Source: Planctomycetaceae bacterium (GTDB lineage: Bacteria; Planctomycetota; UBA1135; GCA-002686595). From it: a stretch of DNA of 64,000 bases. Below the pieces are notes generated by a model. It was not told where the DNA came from and searched no databases. It saw only the letters and a list, made by a program, of their open reading frames with translations. How positions within the stretch are numbered: position 1 is the first letter of the stretch; every line of letters starts with the position of its first letter. Positions 39,905-47,834 of this stretch are shown piece by piece. The DNA lies in NCBI GenBank assembly GCA_011525785.1, contig WYBT01000028.1:1-64000 (forward strand), given 5' to 3'. The translations under genes were made by a program, and so were the position numbers.

Positions 39905-41914
39905 TCATTTCAGGGCGAGTCGCGCGCGCAGGGGCCGCGTGTCGAGGATCACGGTGGTCTTGTCGGTCGAGCAGCTCGCGATGCGTGTCCCGCTCGAGTC
40001 GAAGTGGAGGTTGTAGGGCTGCTCGCGGTGCGGGCGCAGCTCGCTCACCACGCCCCCGTGCACGAGGTCGATGAGCGCGAGCACGTGCGACGCAACGGCG
40101 AGACGCGCGCCGTCGGGCGAGATGTCGATGTGGCTGACGCCGTGGCGCAGGCTCGCGAGCTCGCACACGAGTGCGCCGCTCGCTCCGTCGTGCAGCGTGA
40201 TCGCGCCGCTGCGGCCAGCGACGACGAACTTCGCGCCATCGGGCGTGAACATCACATCGGCCACGTCGGCGTCGGCGCACTTGACCTCGAAGAGCTGCGC
40301 GCCGCTCGCCAGATCCCAAACGATGGAGCGGCTGTCGCGCGCCGCTGACACGCAGCGCTTGGAGTCCGGGCTGAAGTTCACCGCGAGAACGGTGGAGCTG
40401 TGTCCGCTGAGCTCGCGCTGCTTGGAGTAGTCCTCGAGACCCCAGACGACGACGTCCTTGCCGACGCAGGCCGCGGCACAGCGTCCGTCGCGGCTCACGG
40501 CGAGGTCGTAGGTCCCGCTCGCGAGCTCGAGTGAGCCCAAAGCTGCTCCCGAACTCGCATCCCACGCGCGCAGAGCCTTCTCCCAGCTCCCTGAGATCAG
40601 CCGCTTGCCGTCCGGCGTCCAGGCCAGAGCGTGGCACGACTGGCCTTCGGGATGCGCCGCCCAGCTCGCACGCACCTCGAGCGTCGCGCCGTCGCGCACC
40701 GTGATGCGGCCGTCGTAGCTCGCCGTCGCGATGCGGCTGTCGTCGGGGCTGAAGCGCGCGACGTAGACCGCGTGCGAGTTGATGCACTGCGGCGGGCCGA
40801 ACACGCTCGCGTCCGCGCTCCACGCGCGCAGCGTGCGGTCCTTCGAAGTCGACAACAGCGCGCGACCTTCGCGCTCGAACGCGCAGCTCACCACGTCGTC
40901 GCCGTGGCCGCGCAGCGTGGCGAGCGGGCGCCAATCGCTCGTGCTCCACAGGCGTAGCGCACCATCGGCGGACGCAGTCGCCAGGCGCAGGCCATCGGGC
41001 GAGAGCGCGAGCTTCTCGACCGCGTCGGTGTGTCCGCGCAGGCTCGCCTCGAGCTCGCCGTTCGTTGCGTTCCACACGCGCGCGGTCTTGTCTCTCGAGG
41101 CGCCGGCCACGGCCGTTCCGCCCGGAAGCCAGAGCACATCGTCGACTGCGTTGTAGATGCCCTCGTCGGGGACCGCGCACTTCGTCGGCTCGCCGCCGGC
41201 CACGTCCCACACGAACACGCAGAAGTCCCACGAGCCCGCGGCGATGCGTTGCCCGTTCGGCGAGAACGCCAGCCCCACGAGCGGCTTGCGGCCGCCTTCG
41301 AGCGTGCGCACGAGTTCGCCCGTGCGCGAGTTCCACACGTGGACGACGCCCCACACGCCGCGCGTTGGGTTGCGCTCGTACGAGCACGACGCGACGAGCT
41401 CGCCATCGGGACTGAACGCGGCGCCGCCGACCGGATTGGCGTGCAGCGTGAAGTCGACCAGCAGCTTGCGCTCGGCGACGCTCCAGACCTTCACCGTGCG
41501 ATCGAACGAGGCGCTGACCACGCGCTCTCCCGCCGCGTCGAAGCGCAGGTAGGAGAGGCTCTCCTTGTGGCCCGCGAGTTCGCACGACAGCGCGCCCGTG
41601 CGCGAGTCGCGCAGTTCGATGCGGCCGTCGCCCATGCCGAGCGCCACGACGTCTTGCGTCGGACTCGCAGCGAGCGCCGCGGCGTGACCGGCGCCCAGGT
41701 CGACGGCGAACAGCGATTCGTCGAGCGACGCGTCGCGCACGCGCCACTCGAAGCCGCGCTGCTCCGGCCGGGTGCGGTCGAGCCAGATGCGAGCCTCGGC
41801 GTGCTCGTCGAGTCGGATCGCAGCCTCGGCCGCGGCCATCTGCGCGCGGTAGAGCTCGCGCTCGAGCTCGGCGTTGGACTGGACAGCGAGGACGGTGAGC
41901 AGGAGCTGGATCAC
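39905..41914 (-). CDS. Exported WD40 beta-propeller protein lacking a kinase domain
   Basis: 669 aa from a GTG at 41914, with cggag eight bases upstream. A short signal-like helix (MIQLLLTVLAVQSNAELE) precedes RAQMAAAEAAIRLDEHAEARIWLD and RGFEWR, the linker that joins kinase and propeller in planctomycete Ser/Thr kinase-WD40 fusions. About 13-14 WD40 units follow (FSPDGELVASCS, VHVWNSRTGELV, LALSPDGLRLATASADG), probably two propellers. No kinase domain is present, so this is a detached propeller, perhaps periplasmic. Its GTG overlaps the TGA of the upstream TetR gene (GTGA), implying coupled translation. Confidence 0.8.
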   Translation of the reverse strand: MIQLLLTVLAVQSNAELERELYRAQMAAAEAAIRLDEHAEARIWLDRTRPEQRGFEWRVRDASLDESLFAVDLGAGHAAALAASPTQDVVALGMGDGRIELRDSRTGALSCELAGHKESLSYLRFDAAGERVVSASFDRTVKVWSVAERKLLVDFTLHANPVGGAAFSPDGELVASCSYERNPTRGVWGVVHVWNSRTGELVRTLEGGRKPLVGLAFSPNGQRIAAGSWDFCVFVWDVAGGEPTKCAVPDEGIYNAVDDVLWLPGGTAVAGASRDKTARVWNATNGELEASLRGHTDAVEKLALSPDGLRLATASADGALRLWSTSDWRPLATLRGHGDDVVSCAFEREGRALLSTSKDRTLRAWSADASVFGPPQCINSHAVYVARFSPDDSRIATASYDGRITVRDGATLEVRASWAAHPEGQSCHALAWTPDGKRLISGSWEKALRAWDASSGAALGSLELASGTYDLAVSRDGRCAAACVGKDVVVWGLEDYSKQRELSGHSSTVLAVNFSPDSKRCVSAARDSRSIVWDLASGAQLFEVKCADADVADVMFTPDGAKFVVAGRSGAITLHDGASGALVCELASLRHGVSHIDISPDGARLAVASHVLALIDLVHGGVVSELRPHREQPYNLHFDSSGTRIASCSTDKTTVILDTRPLRARLALK

Positions 41915-42540
41915 GACGCACTCCGTTGCTGGGTGTCGACCGCGGCCTCGCCGAGCAGGCGCTCGACGTAATCGCGCAGGTGAACGACGGCCGCGTCGTA
42001 CGCCTCGAAGTTGCGGTAGGCGCGCGCGAGCATCACCGCGCCCTCCATGGTCGTCAGCACGAACACCGCAAGCCGCCGCGGGTCCGAGTGCGCCGGCAGT
42101 CGATCGCGCGCGGCTTCGAAGCACGCCTCGACCGCATCGAGCCAGCCGTCGAAGTTCGCGACCAGCAGTCCGCGCGCGCGCGGATGCGTCTCGACCACCT
42201 CGAGCACGAGGTTGCCGATCGGGCAGCCGTGCTTGAACTCGGTGTGCTCGAGCATCCGCCGGTAGCCGCCGAGCAGTCCGAACACGCGCTCGATGGGGTC
42301 GCTCGTGCTCTCCCAGATCGGCTGGAGCACGCCTTCGTAGAGCGTCTGCTTGCGCCGCTCGAGCGTCGCGTGCAGCAGGTCTTCCTTGGTCGGGAAGAAG
42401 TAGTAGAGCGAGCCCGGCAGCACGCCCGCCTTGCGCGCGATCTGCGCCAGCCCGGTGGCGGTGTAGCCCTGGTAGACGAACAGCTCCATCGCGGCGTCGA
42501 TCAGTCGCTCGCGGGTGTCGGGGGCGGGGTTGGGGGTCAT
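41911..42540 (-). CDS. TetR/AcrR-family transcriptional regulator
   Basis: 209 aa from the ATG at 42540; a TTG two codons upstream is possible. The N-terminal HTH is clear: RLIDAAMELFVYQGYTATGLAQIARKAG and SLYYFFPTKEDLLHATL. The ligand-binding half contains a cysteine in EFKHGCPIGNLVLEV, as in the NemR/AcrR-like group that senses electrophiles; a sensing role for this Cys is inference. Transcription runs divergently from the isomerase/oxidoreductase pair at 42678. A gttgg-N4-ccaac dyad lies between them, so it may repress itself, the downstream WD40 gene and possibly the divergent operon. Confidence 0.88.
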   Translation of the reverse strand: MTPNPAPDTRERLIDAAMELFVYQGYTATGLAQIARKAGVLPGSLYYFFPTKEDLLHATLERRKQTLYEGVLQPIWESTSDPIERVFGLLGGYRRMLEHTEFKHGCPIGNLVLEVVETHPRARGLLVANFDGWLDAVEACFEAARDRLPAHSDPRRLAVFVLTTMEGAVMLARAYRNFEAYDAAVVHLRDYVERLLGEAAVDTQQRSAS

Positions 42541-42564
42541 GGGCAAGGGAAGTTGGCGCTATTG

Positions 42565-42578
42565 GTTGGTCACCCAAC
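42565..42578. promoter_or_regulatory. Candidate TetR operator dyad
   Basis: gttgg-tcac-ccaac forms a perfect 5-bp dyad with a 4-bp centre, 25 bp upstream of the TetR ATG and about 100 bp upstream of the divergent isomerase start. The surrounding 42560-42585 is more AT-rich than average, consistent with a promoter. The position fits a TetR autoregulatory operator; binding is inference. Confidence 0.4.
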
Positions 42579-42677
42579 TATCTGCACACCGTAGACGCCC
42601 GGGCCTGTCCCGTCCAGCGCGCGCCTGCCGGAAATGGGGCTTGCAGCCCGCGGGCGAGCGGAGATCGTGGGCGCTCC

Positions 42678-43520
42678 ATGAATGCCCCCCATCGCCTCGG
42701 AGTGTGCTCCTGGTCGCTGCAACCGACCTCGCCCGCGGACCTCGCCGCCAAGCTGCGCGCCATCGGCGTCGACGCCTGCCAGCTCGCGCTCGACCCGATT
42801 CGCGAGGGGCGTTGGAAGCTCGACGCGACGGGCGAGGCGCTGCGCACGGCCGGCATCGAGATCCGCTCCGGGATGATGGGCACGCACGGCGAGGACTACT
42901 CGACGCTCGAGACGATCCGCGTGACCGGCGGCGTGCGGCCCACGCAGCACTGGGCGAAGAACCTCGAGATCGCGCGCGAGGATGCGCGCATCGCGGCCGA
43001 GCTGAAGCTGCCGCTCGTGAGCTTTCACGCCGGGTTCCTCCCCCACGACCCGCGCGATCCCGAGCGCGGCGTGCTCATCGAGCGACTGCGTCAGATCGTC
43101 GACGTGTTCGCCGAGCGCGGCGTCAACGTCGCCTTCGAGACCGGTCAAGAGGACGCGGACACGTTGCTCGGCTTCCTGCGCGACCTCGCGCGGCCGCGCG
43201 CCGGCGTCAACTTCGATCCGGCGAACATGATCCTGTACGACATGGGCGAGCCGGTCAGCGCGCTCGACAAGCTCGCGCCGCACGTGCGCCAGGTGCACAT
43301 CAAGGACGCGGTGCGCACGACCAAGAAGGGCGAGTGGGGCGCGGAGGTGCGCGCCGGCACAGGTCAGGTCGCGTGGGACAAGTTCTTCGCGACGCTCGCG
43401 CGCCACGGATTGAAGGTCGACCTGATGATCGAGCGCGAAGCCGGCGACTCGCGCGTCGAGGACATCAAGGCTGCGCGCGCGCTCGTCACGCGCCACATCG
43501 CCGTCGGAGTGAAGTCATGA
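42678..43520 (+). CDS. Sugar phosphate isomerase/epimerase (TIM barrel, AP endonuclease family 2)
   Basis: 280 aa. The barrel and metal-site motifs of the xylose-isomerase-like family are present: LGVCSWSLQP at the start, SFHAGFLPH, AFETGQE (metal Glu), NFDPANMIL (metal Asp/Asn), VHIKDAVRT (His) and LMIEREAG (Glu). In bacteria such proteins commonly isomerise or epimerise sugars or inositols, often together with a Gfo/Idh/MocA oxidoreductase. That is the arrangement here: the next gene overlaps by 4 bp (ATGA). The exact sugar is not predictable. Confidence 0.85.
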   Translation: MNAPHRLGVCSWSLQPTSPADLAAKLRAIGVDACQLALDPIREGRWKLDATGEALRTAGIEIRSGMMGTHGEDYSTLETIRVTGGVRPTQHWAKNLEIAREDARIAAELKLPLVSFHAGFLPHDPRDPERGVLIERLRQIVDVFAERGVNVAFETGQEDADTLLGFLRDLARPRAGVNFDPANMILYDMGEPVSALDKLAPHVRQVHIKDAVRTTKKGEWGAEVRAGTGQVAWDKFFATLARHGLKVDLMIEREAGDSRVEDIKAARALVTRHIAVGVKS

Positions 43521-44554
43521 GCACGAAGCGTCCCATCGGTGTCGGAGTCATCGGTCTGGGCTTCATGGGTCGCACGCACATCGGCGCCTTCGCGGCGGCG
43601 AACGCGGCGGGCTTCGCGAACAAGCTCGTCGCCGTTTGCGACAAGAGCGCGGAGCGTCGATCAGGTCGCGCGAGTGAAGCCGGCAACATCGCCACGGGCG
43701 GCGCGGGCGAGCAGCTCTTCGATCCGACGCAGGTGCGCGGCTACGAGGACGCGGCGCAGCTCCTCGCCGACCCCGCGGTCGAGCTCGTGAGCATCTGCAC
43801 GCACACCAGCACGCACGTCGAGCTCGCCAAGGCGGCGCTCGACGCGGGCAAGCACGTGCTGCTCGAGAAGCCCGTCGCGCTCGACAGCGCGTCGATCGAA
43901 GCGTTGATCGACGTCGCGCGACGCGCGAAAGGCCTGTGCATGCCGGCGATGTGCATCCGCTTCTGGCCGGCGTGGGCCTGGCTGAAGCGCGCCATCGAGT
44001 CGGGCGAGTACGGAGCGGTGAAGAGCGCCGTGTTCCGCCGGCTCGGCAGCCGCCCGCAGTGGAGCGCGGAGTTCTACGCCAACGCCGCGGCCAGCGGCGG
44101 CGCGCTGTTCGACCTGCACGTGCACGACGTCGACTTCGCGACTTGGTGCCTGGGCGTCCCGCGCTTCGTCTCGGCCGGCGGCTCGAGCGATCACGTCAGC
44201 GCGCTCTACCACTACGACTCCGGCCCGCAGCACGTCGTCGTCGAAGGCGGCTGGGATCACACGCCCGGTTGGTCGTTCAAGATGGCCTACACGGTGGTCT
44301 TCGAGCGCGCGACAGCCGACTACGAGTTCGGCCGCGCGAACGAGCTCGTCCTCGCGCGCGACGGAGCTTCTGCGCCGATCGCAGTCGACGCGCACAACGG
44401 ATACGACGGCGAGGTGCGCCACCTGCTCGCAGCGATCGCCAGCGGCTCGCGCAAACTCGATGCGACGCTCGAGGATGCGCTCGCGCACACCCGCGTGATC
44501 GAAGCCGAGCGCAAGAGCCTGGGCGTGCGCCAGCCGGTGCTCGTGAGGCGGTAG
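43517..44554 (+). CDS. Gfo/Idh/MocA-family oxidoreductase
   Basis: 345 aa from the ATG at 43517, which overlaps the upstream TGA. The N-terminal Rossmann domain has IGLGFMGRTHIGAF. The family hallmark LLEKPVALD carries the catalytic Lys. GALFDLHVHDVDFATWCLG supplies the second catalytic-region Asp/His. It should oxidise or reduce a sugar or inositol-type hydroxyl using NAD(P), working with the isomerase encoded immediately upstream. The following carboxypeptidase-regulatory-like protein starts 10 bp later but is functionally unrelated as far as can be seen. Confidence 0.9.
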   Translation: MSTKRPIGVGVIGLGFMGRTHIGAFAAANAAGFANKLVAVCDKSAERRSGRASEAGNIATGGAGEQLFDPTQVRGYEDAAQLLADPAVELVSICTHTSTHVELAKAALDAGKHVLLEKPVALDSASIEALIDVARRAKGLCMPAMCIRFWPAWAWLKRAIESGEYGAVKSAVFRRLGSRPQWSAEFYANAAASGGALFDLHVHDVDFATWCLGVPRFVSAGGSSDHVSALYHYDSGPQHVVVEGGWDHTPGWSFKMAYTVVFERATADYEFGRANELVLARDGASAPIAVDAHNGYDGEVRHLLAAIASGSRKLDATLEDALAHTRVIEAERKSLGVRQPVLVRR

Positions 44555-44563
44555 AGATTCGCG

Positions 44564-46018
44564 ATGCGAGCGCCGCTAGCCGTCGGGTTGGGACTGGCCG
44601 CGCTCGCTGCGTTGTTGCCGTATCTGCTGTTGCGCGACGATGCTCCGCCGAGCGTGCCTGCAGCAGCGCCAAAGGCGGACGCGCCCGCGCTCGAGTTCGA
44701 GCGAACTCCCGTCGTCGAGTCGCCGCACGACGCGGCGCCCGTGGAGCCCGAGGTCGTCGAGCCCGCCTCGCCGCCCGCCAAGCAACCCGCGCCTCCGCGA
44801 CCGGCGCCAGCCGCGCTCGCGGAGCAAGCGGATGTCGCTCTCGAACGCCTGCCCGAAGGCTGGACGCCGCCGCGCGAGGAATTCGGCCGCGTGACAGTGA
44901 TCGTGACGTCGAGGCCCGATCGCAAGCCGCTCGAAGGCGTGCTCGTTTGGCTCGAGAGCGACCTCGAGTACGGCCTCTACGAGATGCCCGAACCGCTCTA
45001 CACCGACGTTGAGGGGCGAGCGACGTTCGAGCGCGTGCCGGCAGGTGAGATGCGTGTGTCCAGCAGACCAGTCGGCGGGAACCCACGACTGGCAGTAATA
45101 GACGGCGAGACATCGACCGTGGCGCTGAGTGTCGGAGTCTGGCTGCGCGCCGTCGAAGGCGTGGTGCTCACCTCGAACGGGCAGCCCGCTTCCAGCGCGG
45201 AGATCTGGCGCCCCGTGCTCGACCCCGCCCACGACTTGCCTCGGCCGCTCGCGCGCACCGACGAGTCGGGCAAGTTCCGACTATGGCTCACGAACTTCGG
45301 CGACTCGTATCTCTGCGCGCGGCGCGGCGACTCGCTCCCGTCCAACATCGCAACTATTCCGCCTCACGCTGACGGCACAACCGAGCGCGTCGAGCTGTTC
45401 CTCGGTCCGATCGGCCAGACACTCGAAGTGCGAGTCGTCGGTCCGCAATGCGAGATCATCGCAAATGCGCGCGTGTGGGCTTGTCTCACCGGCGAGCGCT
45501 CGCTCGACCTCCCTCAGTGGAGCACGATCCCCATGCAGCCCAACAACAAACTGTGGCGCTCGCGTACGGACTCGCAGGGCCAGGCGACGCTCGAAGGTCT
45601 CCCGCGCGGCTTGCTGTACGTCGGCGCCGCCGCGGATGGCCACGTCTCAGAGGAGTTCGCGATTCGCCTTCCTCACCCTGAACTACCTGTTGAGCCGTCG
45701 TTCCACACCATCACGGTCGCCGGCGGACGCTGCACACTCACGTTGCTGCCGGGCGCGACGCTCGAGGGTCGCGTGCGAATGCCCGATGGCAGCCCTGCAG
45801 TTTGGGCCGCCGTGCGCGCCGGGAATGAGAACCAGATCGACTCGGTGACAACGCGCACGGACGAGAACGGCTACTTCAGGCTGCACAACGTCTCGACGAG
45901 AAGCCGCCGCGTGTACGCGCGGCTCGGCGACCTCGGCGCGTCGGAAGACCTTCCGCGCGCCGCGGCTGACGGGACGCGCTGGTGGTCGCCGGTGCTGCGC
46001 TACGACGGTCGGCGCTGA
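44564..46018 (+). CDS. Membrane-anchored carboxypeptidase-regulatory-like protein
   Basis: 484 aa. An N-terminal transmembrane helix (4-23, PLAVGLGLAALAALLPYLLL) is followed by a Pro/Ala/Glu-rich linker to about residue 105 and then several transthyretin/carboxypeptidase-regulatory modules: VTVIVTSRPDRKPLEGVLVWL, ATFERVPAGEMRV, VEGVVLTSNGQPASSAEI, QATLEGLPRG, LEGRVRMPDGSPAVWAAV. The DGSP...A.V signature repeats as in 7989-10382, so the two are paralogues in architecture. It is structural or surface-associated, with no catalytic residues recognised. It is only 10 bp behind the oxidoreductase and may be co-transcribed with it. Confidence 0.7.
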   Translation: MRAPLAVGLGLAALAALLPYLLLRDDAPPSVPAAAPKADAPALEFERTPVVESPHDAAPVEPEVVEPASPPAKQPAPPRPAPAALAEQADVALERLPEGWTPPREEFGRVTVIVTSRPDRKPLEGVLVWLESDLEYGLYEMPEPLYTDVEGRATFERVPAGEMRVSSRPVGGNPRLAVIDGETSTVALSVGVWLRAVEGVVLTSNGQPASSAEIWRPVLDPAHDLPRPLARTDESGKFRLWLTNFGDSYLCARRGDSLPSNIATIPPHADGTTERVELFLGPIGQTLEVRVVGPQCEIIANARVWACLTGERSLDLPQWSTIPMQPNNKLWRSRTDSQGQATLEGLPRGLLYVGAAADGHVSEEFAIRLPHPELPVEPSFHTITVAGGRCTLTLLPGATLEGRVRMPDGSPAVWAAVRAGNENQIDSVTTRTDENGYFRLHNVSTRSRRVYARLGDLGASEDLPRAAADGTRWWSPVLRYDGRR

Positions 46019-46117
46019 GGCTCCTCCGTCGGAGGATCTTCGGGACGATGCGAGTTCGCAGCCCGCTGCGGCTGGCAGCTCTCGACGCGAGCGGTCCCGC
46101 GCCGAGAGCGTGAGGCA

Positions 46118-46570
46118 TCAGCCGTTCTCGACCAGTTGCGTGAGCTCGCTGATCTCGTCGACCAGCGCGTCGAGTGTCGCGTCGTAGCCGCGCGGGATCA
46201 CGGTGGTGCGGACCGTTCGACCCTCCGGATGAGGCGCGTAGTCCACTTGCACACCCACGGCATCCGGGAACCTGCTCATGAGCAGATCGTGGCCTGTTCC
46301 CGCGCTCTCCGCTTCGAAGTGCTCGACGTACTCGCCATGCGCAATCAAGTCGTCGATCAGCAGCTTCTGCAGCTCCAACGCCGTGGCGCGCCGATCCTCC
46401 AACAGCGCCTCCAGCGAATCGCGAGCTGAATTCACCGCCAGCGACTCTCCGGCGCTCACGGTCGTGGCCGCGGACTCTCTGTCGGGGCGCCGCAGCGCCG
46501 TCCAACCCACCGCGAGTACGCCGGCCGTGATGGCCAGCGAGAGGCCGATTCGCATGACACTTCGTCGCAT
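46118..46570 (-). CDS. Small membrane-anchored protein, unknown
   Basis: 150 aa from the ATG at 46570 (MRRSVMRIGLSLA); the longer frame to 46654 overlaps the upstream gene and is not preferred. One N-terminal transmembrane helix (6-24) is followed by an acidic helical region (ARDSLEALLEDRRATALELQ) and a beta-like part (VGVQVDYAPHPEGRTVRTTVIP). The C-terminal helix TLDALVDEISELTQLVENG could be a coiled coil. No family is recognised. It lies 11 bp after the Cys-rich secreted protein on the same strand, likely one operon. Confidence 0.55.
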   Translation of the reverse strand: MRRSVMRIGLSLAITAGVLAVGWTALRRPDRESAATTVSAGESLAVNSARDSLEALLEDRRATALELQKLLIDDLIAHGEYVEHFEAESAGTGHDLLMSRFPDAVGVQVDYAPHPEGRTVRTTVIPRGYDATLDALVDEISELTQLVENG

Positions 46571-46581
46571 GAGGGTCTGTC

Positions 46582-46974
46582 CTAGTTCGGGAAGATGCAC
46601 GGCGTGCACGCCACCACCACCGAAGTGAACGTGACCGCGGGCGTCGAAGGGCACGGGACCGCGATGGGGGCGGACGAGCCGTTGCAGGCGTTGGTGCGGC
46701 TGAAGTTCTGAGAGAGCGGCACACCGTCACAGGTCAGCGTCATCGTGCCGAAAAACGCGCATCCGCCGCAGTCGGGCTTCGCGGTGATCAGGAGCGCGCT
46801 GATCGTGAGATTGCAGGATTCGTGGCCCGGGCACGTACCGCCCGATGGGAACGCGGTGTACGGAAAGCAGCGCCTGTTGGCGGCGGTTTGCTCAGGCGAG
46901 ATCCACGCTCCCAGTACCGGTGCGACGAGAAGCGCGGTGAGCGCAGTGAGCTTGCTGAACTTCGAAGGGTGCAT
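46582..46974 (-). CDS. Small secreted cysteine-rich protein
   Basis: 130 aa from the ATG at 46974; cggag eight bases upstream supports this start over the longer frame. A signal peptide (KLTALTALLVAPVLGAW) is followed by about 107 residues with ten cysteines, including CGGC and a C-terminal CTPC, so up to five disulfides are possible. The rest is Thr/Ser/Pro-rich. No family is recognised; the compact disulfide-rich design suggests an extracellular or periplasmic role. It is followed after 11 bp by the small membrane-anchored protein. Confidence 0.6.
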   Translation of the reverse strand: MHPSKFSKLTALTALLVAPVLGAWISPEQTAANRRCFPYTAFPSGGTCPGHESCNLTISALLITAKPDCGGCAFFGTMTLTCDGVPLSQNFSRTNACNGSSAPIAVPCPSTPAVTFTSVVVACTPCIFPN

Positions 46975-47180
46975 GTGGTCTCCGTCAATGCGATGTCGGA
47001 ACGGGGTGAATGGGTTGCGCAGCTGGAGGGCCTGTACCGCTCGCCCGAACCGCTGCCGCGCGGCGCCGAGCCGCGTCCAATCACTCCATGACCTCGCTCG
47101 GGCTGATGGTCGGCGCGAACTCGGATTTCGGCCGGTGGCCTGCCCTCGGTCCAGGTGCAATCGCCCGGCGCCGAGCGGAG

Positions 47181-47693
47181 CTACTTCGTCGCAGCGCGGA
47201 CCTGCTCGGTCCAGCCGCGGAAGTCGCTGAAGTCGGTGTGTTCGAGCACCTTGCCGTCAGCGATGCGCAGCACGGCGACGACGCGCAAGTTGAACGGAAC
47301 GTCGCGTGCGCCCGGGGCAATGTTCTTCCCGCGCAGCGTGTACTTGAGGCGGCCGATGGCGAGCGCGCGATCGCCGGAGCTGAACTGCTCCTCGAACTCG
47401 AAGCGCAAATCGTCGATACCGCGCGTCGAGGAACGCAGCAGACCCACGATGGCCTCGGGGCCGGTCACGGGTCCGACTCGCGGACCGATCTCCGCCGTCG
47501 TCGGATCGCTCCACACGCTTCGCTGGTCGTAGAACGTTCGCAGGCCTTCGACGTCCCACGCGGCGTAGCGCTCGAAGTACGCGCGCGCGACCTCCGCGAC
47601 GCCGCGCGGCTCTGACTTCTCGGCTTGGGGCGCTTGACCGGCGAACGCGAGCAACGGCAATCCGACGACGACGGTCAACCAGGGAGTGCGCAT
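47181..47693 (-). CDS. Exported SnoaL-like (NTF2-fold) protein
   Basis: 170 aa from the ATG at 47693 (MRTPWLTVVVGLPLLAFAGQA, a signal peptide). The mature domain follows the SnoaL/DUF4440 pattern: helix VARAYFERYAAWDVEGLRTFY, then SVWSDPTTAEIGP, VTGPEAIVGLL, and strands RFEFEEQFSSGDRALAIGRLKYT and VVAVLRIADGKVLEHTDF. The ligand or reaction is unknown. It is a second NTF2-fold protein beside the cytoplasmic one at 24367-24762. It is apparently monocistronic. Confidence 0.75.
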   Translation of the reverse strand: MRTPWLTVVVGLPLLAFAGQAPQAEKSEPRGVAEVARAYFERYAAWDVEGLRTFYDQRSVWSDPTTAEIGPRVGPVTGPEAIVGLLRSSTRGIDDLRFEFEEQFSSGDRALAIGRLKYTLRGKNIAPGARDVPFNLRVVAVLRIADGKVLEHTDFSDFRGWTEQVRAATK

Positions 47694-47834
47694 GGCATAG
47701 GGTCGATTACAGGTGTAGCGCGCGGAACAGCTCAGGAGCCACGTCGACGCTACCGCATCGAGCATGACCCGCGACGCTCGCAACCAACGTTCAACACTCG
47801 CCATGACCCGCGCCGTACAGCGCGGCCCGCAGCT

